From: Bacteroidaceae bacterium
GTDB taxonomy: Bacteria; Bacteroidota; Bacteroidia; Bacteroidales; Bacteroidaceae
Direction of reading: 5' to 3'
NCBI GenBank assembly: GCA_023227685.1
Contig: JALNVG010000028.1
Coordinates: 1 to 18,498, forward strand
Length of the DNA stretch: 18,498 nucleotides
Shown: one piece after another, positions 17,078 to 18,498 of the stretch
How positions within the stretch are numbered: the stretch's first letter is position 1
How the letters are laid out: the number at the start of each line of letters is the position of its first letter
Notes under the pieces: model-generated
What the model saw: the letters and a program-made list of their open reading frames with translations, nothing else
Told to the model about the DNA's origin: nothing
Databases searched by the model: none
Program-made: the position numbers and the translations under genes

Positions 17078-17119
17078 CCTTCATTGAACTAAATAAATAT
17101 AAAAATAGTTCAATGAAGG
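17078..17119. terminator. Perfect 14-base inverted repeat after secA (terminator-like hairpin)
   Basis: CCTTCATTGAACTA (17078-17091) and TAGTTCAATGAAGG (17106-17119) are exact reverse complements, with a 14-base AT loop. The stem starts 23 bases after the secA stop codon. On the plus strand no T-run follows; the run of five A residues before the left arm would give a T-tract only for minus-strand transcripts, although no minus-strand gene ends here. It most likely ends or attenuates secA transcription or protects the mRNA 3' end, but could be a protein-binding site for the downstream lipoprotein gene. Confidence 0.7.
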
Positions 17120-17147
17120 CATAATATTAAGACATTAAAAAGACTCA

Positions 17148-17154
17148 GGGGAGG
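17148..17154 (+). promoter_or_regulatory. Strong Shine-Dalgarno sequence of the downstream lipoprotein gene
   Basis: GGGGAGG lies 6 bases before the ATG at 17161, with ideal spacing and a long match to the anti-Shine-Dalgarno end of 16S rRNA. Most Bacteroidetes genes, including the others here, lack such a sequence, because their ribosomes mask the anti-Shine-Dalgarno. It fixes the start of the lipoprotein gene. Confidence 0.75.
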
Positions 17155-17160
17155 ATAATT

Positions 17161-18267
17161 ATGAAGAAAAGAATTTTTAAAACGTTTGTTATTCTATTTC
17201 TGATCACTTTTAGCTCTTGCCAAAGTATTCAACAAATAAGCATTGACTACATGTTGCCGGCAAAAGTCAGTTTTCCTAATACACTCCGCAATGTAGCAAT
17301 AGTGGACAACACTAATGCCACATCCCAAGGCAACATCCTTTTCAATCGTGAAAAGGAAGAACAAAAGAATCTCAAACAAAATGTTTATTCAAAAGAAACG
17401 ATCTATTTTAACGGAAACGCAAAAACCTCAGCTGAGGCACTTGCCAAGGAGATAGCAGATCGTAACTATTTTGAGAAAGTTATTATCTGTGATTCGGCTT
17501 TACGTACAGGCGATTATAAAATCACAAGAAACAAATTAAGTAAAGAGGAAGTGAACAAACTAATCTCTGACTTGGGCGTTGACTTTCTCATTTCTTTGGA
17601 TAACGTAAGTATAAAAGCAAAGAAGATAATTCGTTATGAACCATATGAACAGTGTTTTAAAGGAACTATCGATGCTACTGTTCAGCCGACAATTTCTATT
17701 TATTTACCGCAAAGAGAAAAACCTATGCTGACAATTTCTCCTCAAGACAGTATTTTCTGGGAAGAATACGCTCCAACAATTCTAATGACAAACAATGCAT
17801 TGATACAAGACACAGCCATGGTTACACAAGCTTCTAACTTCGGAGGCACCATACCAGTTAATTACATCATTCCACATTGGAAAACAGCTAACCGATATAT
17901 CTATTCGAATGGCTCAATCAACATGAGAAATGCAGCCATATATGCACGCGAAGAAAAGTGGGACTACGCATTCAAACTCTGGAATGAAAGTTGGAAATCA
18001 GCACGAAAGAATAAAGAGAAAATGTATCTTTCTAATAATATTGCTGTCTACTACGAAATGCAAGATAGCATTGAAATAGCTATAAAATGGGAAAAAGAAG
18101 CAGAAAAGTATGCGAAAGCAACTTATCATATAAAAGAAAAGATTAAAGCCGGAGAATACATTGACAATAACACCAATTATTATAAAATTAATGCATATTT
18201 AAAAGACTTGGAAGAAAGGTTCAATGATTTACCCAGCTTATACATACAGATGCAAAGAATTCAATAA
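17161..18267 (+). CDS. Lipoprotein of unknown function, probably DUF6340 family, with TPR-like C-terminus
   Basis: A 368-residue protein with a type II signal: MKKRIFKTF, a hydrophobic stretch and lipobox TFSSC, cysteine at residue 20. The mature part starts QSIQQISIDYMLPAKVSFP and continues with RNVAIVDN, a pattern I associate with the Bacteroidales family DUF6340 (number from memory). The middle has a mixed alpha/beta character (for example DLGVDFLISLDNVSI). The C-terminal third is helical and TPR-like (MRNAAIYAREEKWDYAFKLW, NNIAVYYEMQDSIEIAIKWE). No catalytic motif is seen. No promoter match lies between the hairpin after secA and this gene, so it may depend on read-through from secA or on a promoter I cannot recognise. 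It is the only gene here with a strong Shine-Dalgarno sequence. Confidence 0.78.
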   Translation: MKKRIFKTFVILFLITFSSCQSIQQISIDYMLPAKVSFPNTLRNVAIVDNTNATSQGNILFNREKEEQKNLKQNVYSKETIYFNGNAKTSAEALAKEIADRNYFEKVIICDSALRTGDYKITRNKLSKEEVNKLISDLGVDFLISLDNVSIKAKKIIRYEPYEQCFKGTIDATVQPTISIYLPQREKPMLTISPQDSIFWEEYAPTILMTNNALIQDTAMVTQASNFGGTIPVNYIIPHWKTANRYIYSNGSINMRNAAIYAREEKWDYAFKLWNESWKSARKNKEKMYLSNNIAVYYEMQDSIEIAIKWEKEAEKYAKATYHIKEKIKAGEYIDNNTNYYKINAYLKDLEERFNDLPSLYIQMQRIQ

Positions 18268-18305
18268 TAATTAGAAAATATTGCTGTAAATCCTTAATTT
18301 TTATA

Positions 18306-18313
18306 TACTTTTG
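18306..18313 (+). promoter_or_regulatory. Candidate -7 promoter element for the right-edge gene
   Basis: TACTTTTG fully matches TAnnTTTG and lies 22 bases before the ATG at 18336. ATTG at 18280-18283 is a possible -33 element with 22 bases between. It suggests that the right-edge gene is transcribed separately from the lipoprotein gene before it. Confidence 0.55.
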
Positions 18314-18335
18314 AAAGGTAATTAAATAATATTTT

Positions 18336-18498
18336 ATGAAACTTAGTCAAGAATCACAATCCATCATTTTATCAGCCATTAATAAGGCACTCAAGAAATA
18401 TTCCGCAGTAACCGGAAATGAAAATTCAATTACGGACATCTACTTTCGTGCCAATCAAACAACAGGACAGCTTCTCATTTTTAATGATGACGAAGAAA
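18336..18498 (+). CDS. Hypothetical protein, partial (cut by right window edge)
   Basis: From the ATG at 18336 the frame stays open for 54 codons to the window end. The visible part begins MKLSQESQSIILSAINKALK and ends FNDDEE; it is charged, soluble-looking, without signal peptide or membrane segment, with a first amphipathic helix (about 3-22) followed by a probable strand region (ITDIYFRAN, GQLLIFNDD). I recall similar short uncharacterised Bacteroides proteins but can name no family. The start is supported by the promoter candidate 22 bases upstream and by the stop-containing gap after the lipoprotein gene. Confidence 0.65.
   Translation, partial: MKLSQESQSIILSAINKALKKYSAVTGNENSITDIYFRANQTTGQLLIFNDDEE

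Noticed and set aside
17078..17119. Canonical plus-strand rho-independent terminator
   Set aside because: The stem is perfect but a T-run is lacking on the plus strand, so I kept it only as a terminator-like hairpin with uncertain role.
16903..17124. Plus-strand frame of 73 codons running from the secA end through the inverted repeat
   Set aside because: It overlaps the SecA zinc-motif coding region in another frame and extends through the hairpin; no start signal or similarity supports it.
1..18498. Mobile element, phage, toxin-antitoxin or defence system
   Set aside because: Every sizeable frame fits a core or conserved Bacteroidales gene, composition is uniform, and no transposase, integrase, terminal repeats or tRNA-associated junctions are visible.

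Overview
The window looks like a stretch of core chromosome from a Bacteroidales bacterium, most likely Bacteroides or a close relative. The DNA is AT-rich. Several upstream regions carry the Bacteroidetes -7 promoter element (TAnnTTTG). Most proteins resemble Bacteroidetes family versions: a lipobox-bearing LptC, DUF4837, an Lnb-type (DUF4105) protein and an enlarged SecA of 1100 residues with a C-terminal zinc motif. I see no tRNA, rRNA, insertion sequence, prophage, CRISPR array or sign of recent transfer.

Left half, minus strand (1-10466). Reading in the direction of transcription from 10466 downwards, a TPR protein, lptC and a CNNM/CorC-type membrane protein are almost contiguous (gaps of 3 and 16 bases) and probably share a promoter near 10600. 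Next come a PpiD-like chaperone gene with its own upstream gap, a 174-base gap holding a GC-rich imperfect palindrome, and a second tight cluster: rlmN, a DUF4837 lipoprotein, pdxA, a sigma-54 activator without a sensory domain, and the start of lptE. The last two overlap by 14 bases, and lptE runs off the left edge.

Divergent region (10467-10871). About 400 bases without a gene hold outward-facing promoter candidates for the TPR-lptC cluster and for lnb, plus short AT-rich inverted repeats.

Right half, plus strand (10872-18498). An Lnb-type membrane protein overlaps by 8 bases an alkaline-phosphatase-superfamily protein whose catalytic residues look lost. After a short gap with a good promoter comes secA. 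A perfect 14-base inverted repeat separates secA from a lipoprotein (probably DUF6340) that is preceded by an unusually strong Shine-Dalgarno sequence. A final gene with its own promoter candidate is cut by the right edge.

Functionally the window is dominated by cell-envelope work: protein export (SecA), periplasmic folding (PpiD), lipoprotein acylation (Lnb), LPS transport (LptC, LptE) and several lipoproteins of unknown role. Housekeeping genes for vitamin B6 synthesis (pdxA) and ribosome methylation (rlmN) sit among them. I found no clear new defence or mobile system. The best leads are the apparent pseudo-phosphatase paired with Lnb, the sigma-54 activator fused by overlap to lptE, and the hairpin plus Shine-Dalgarno arrangement after secA.
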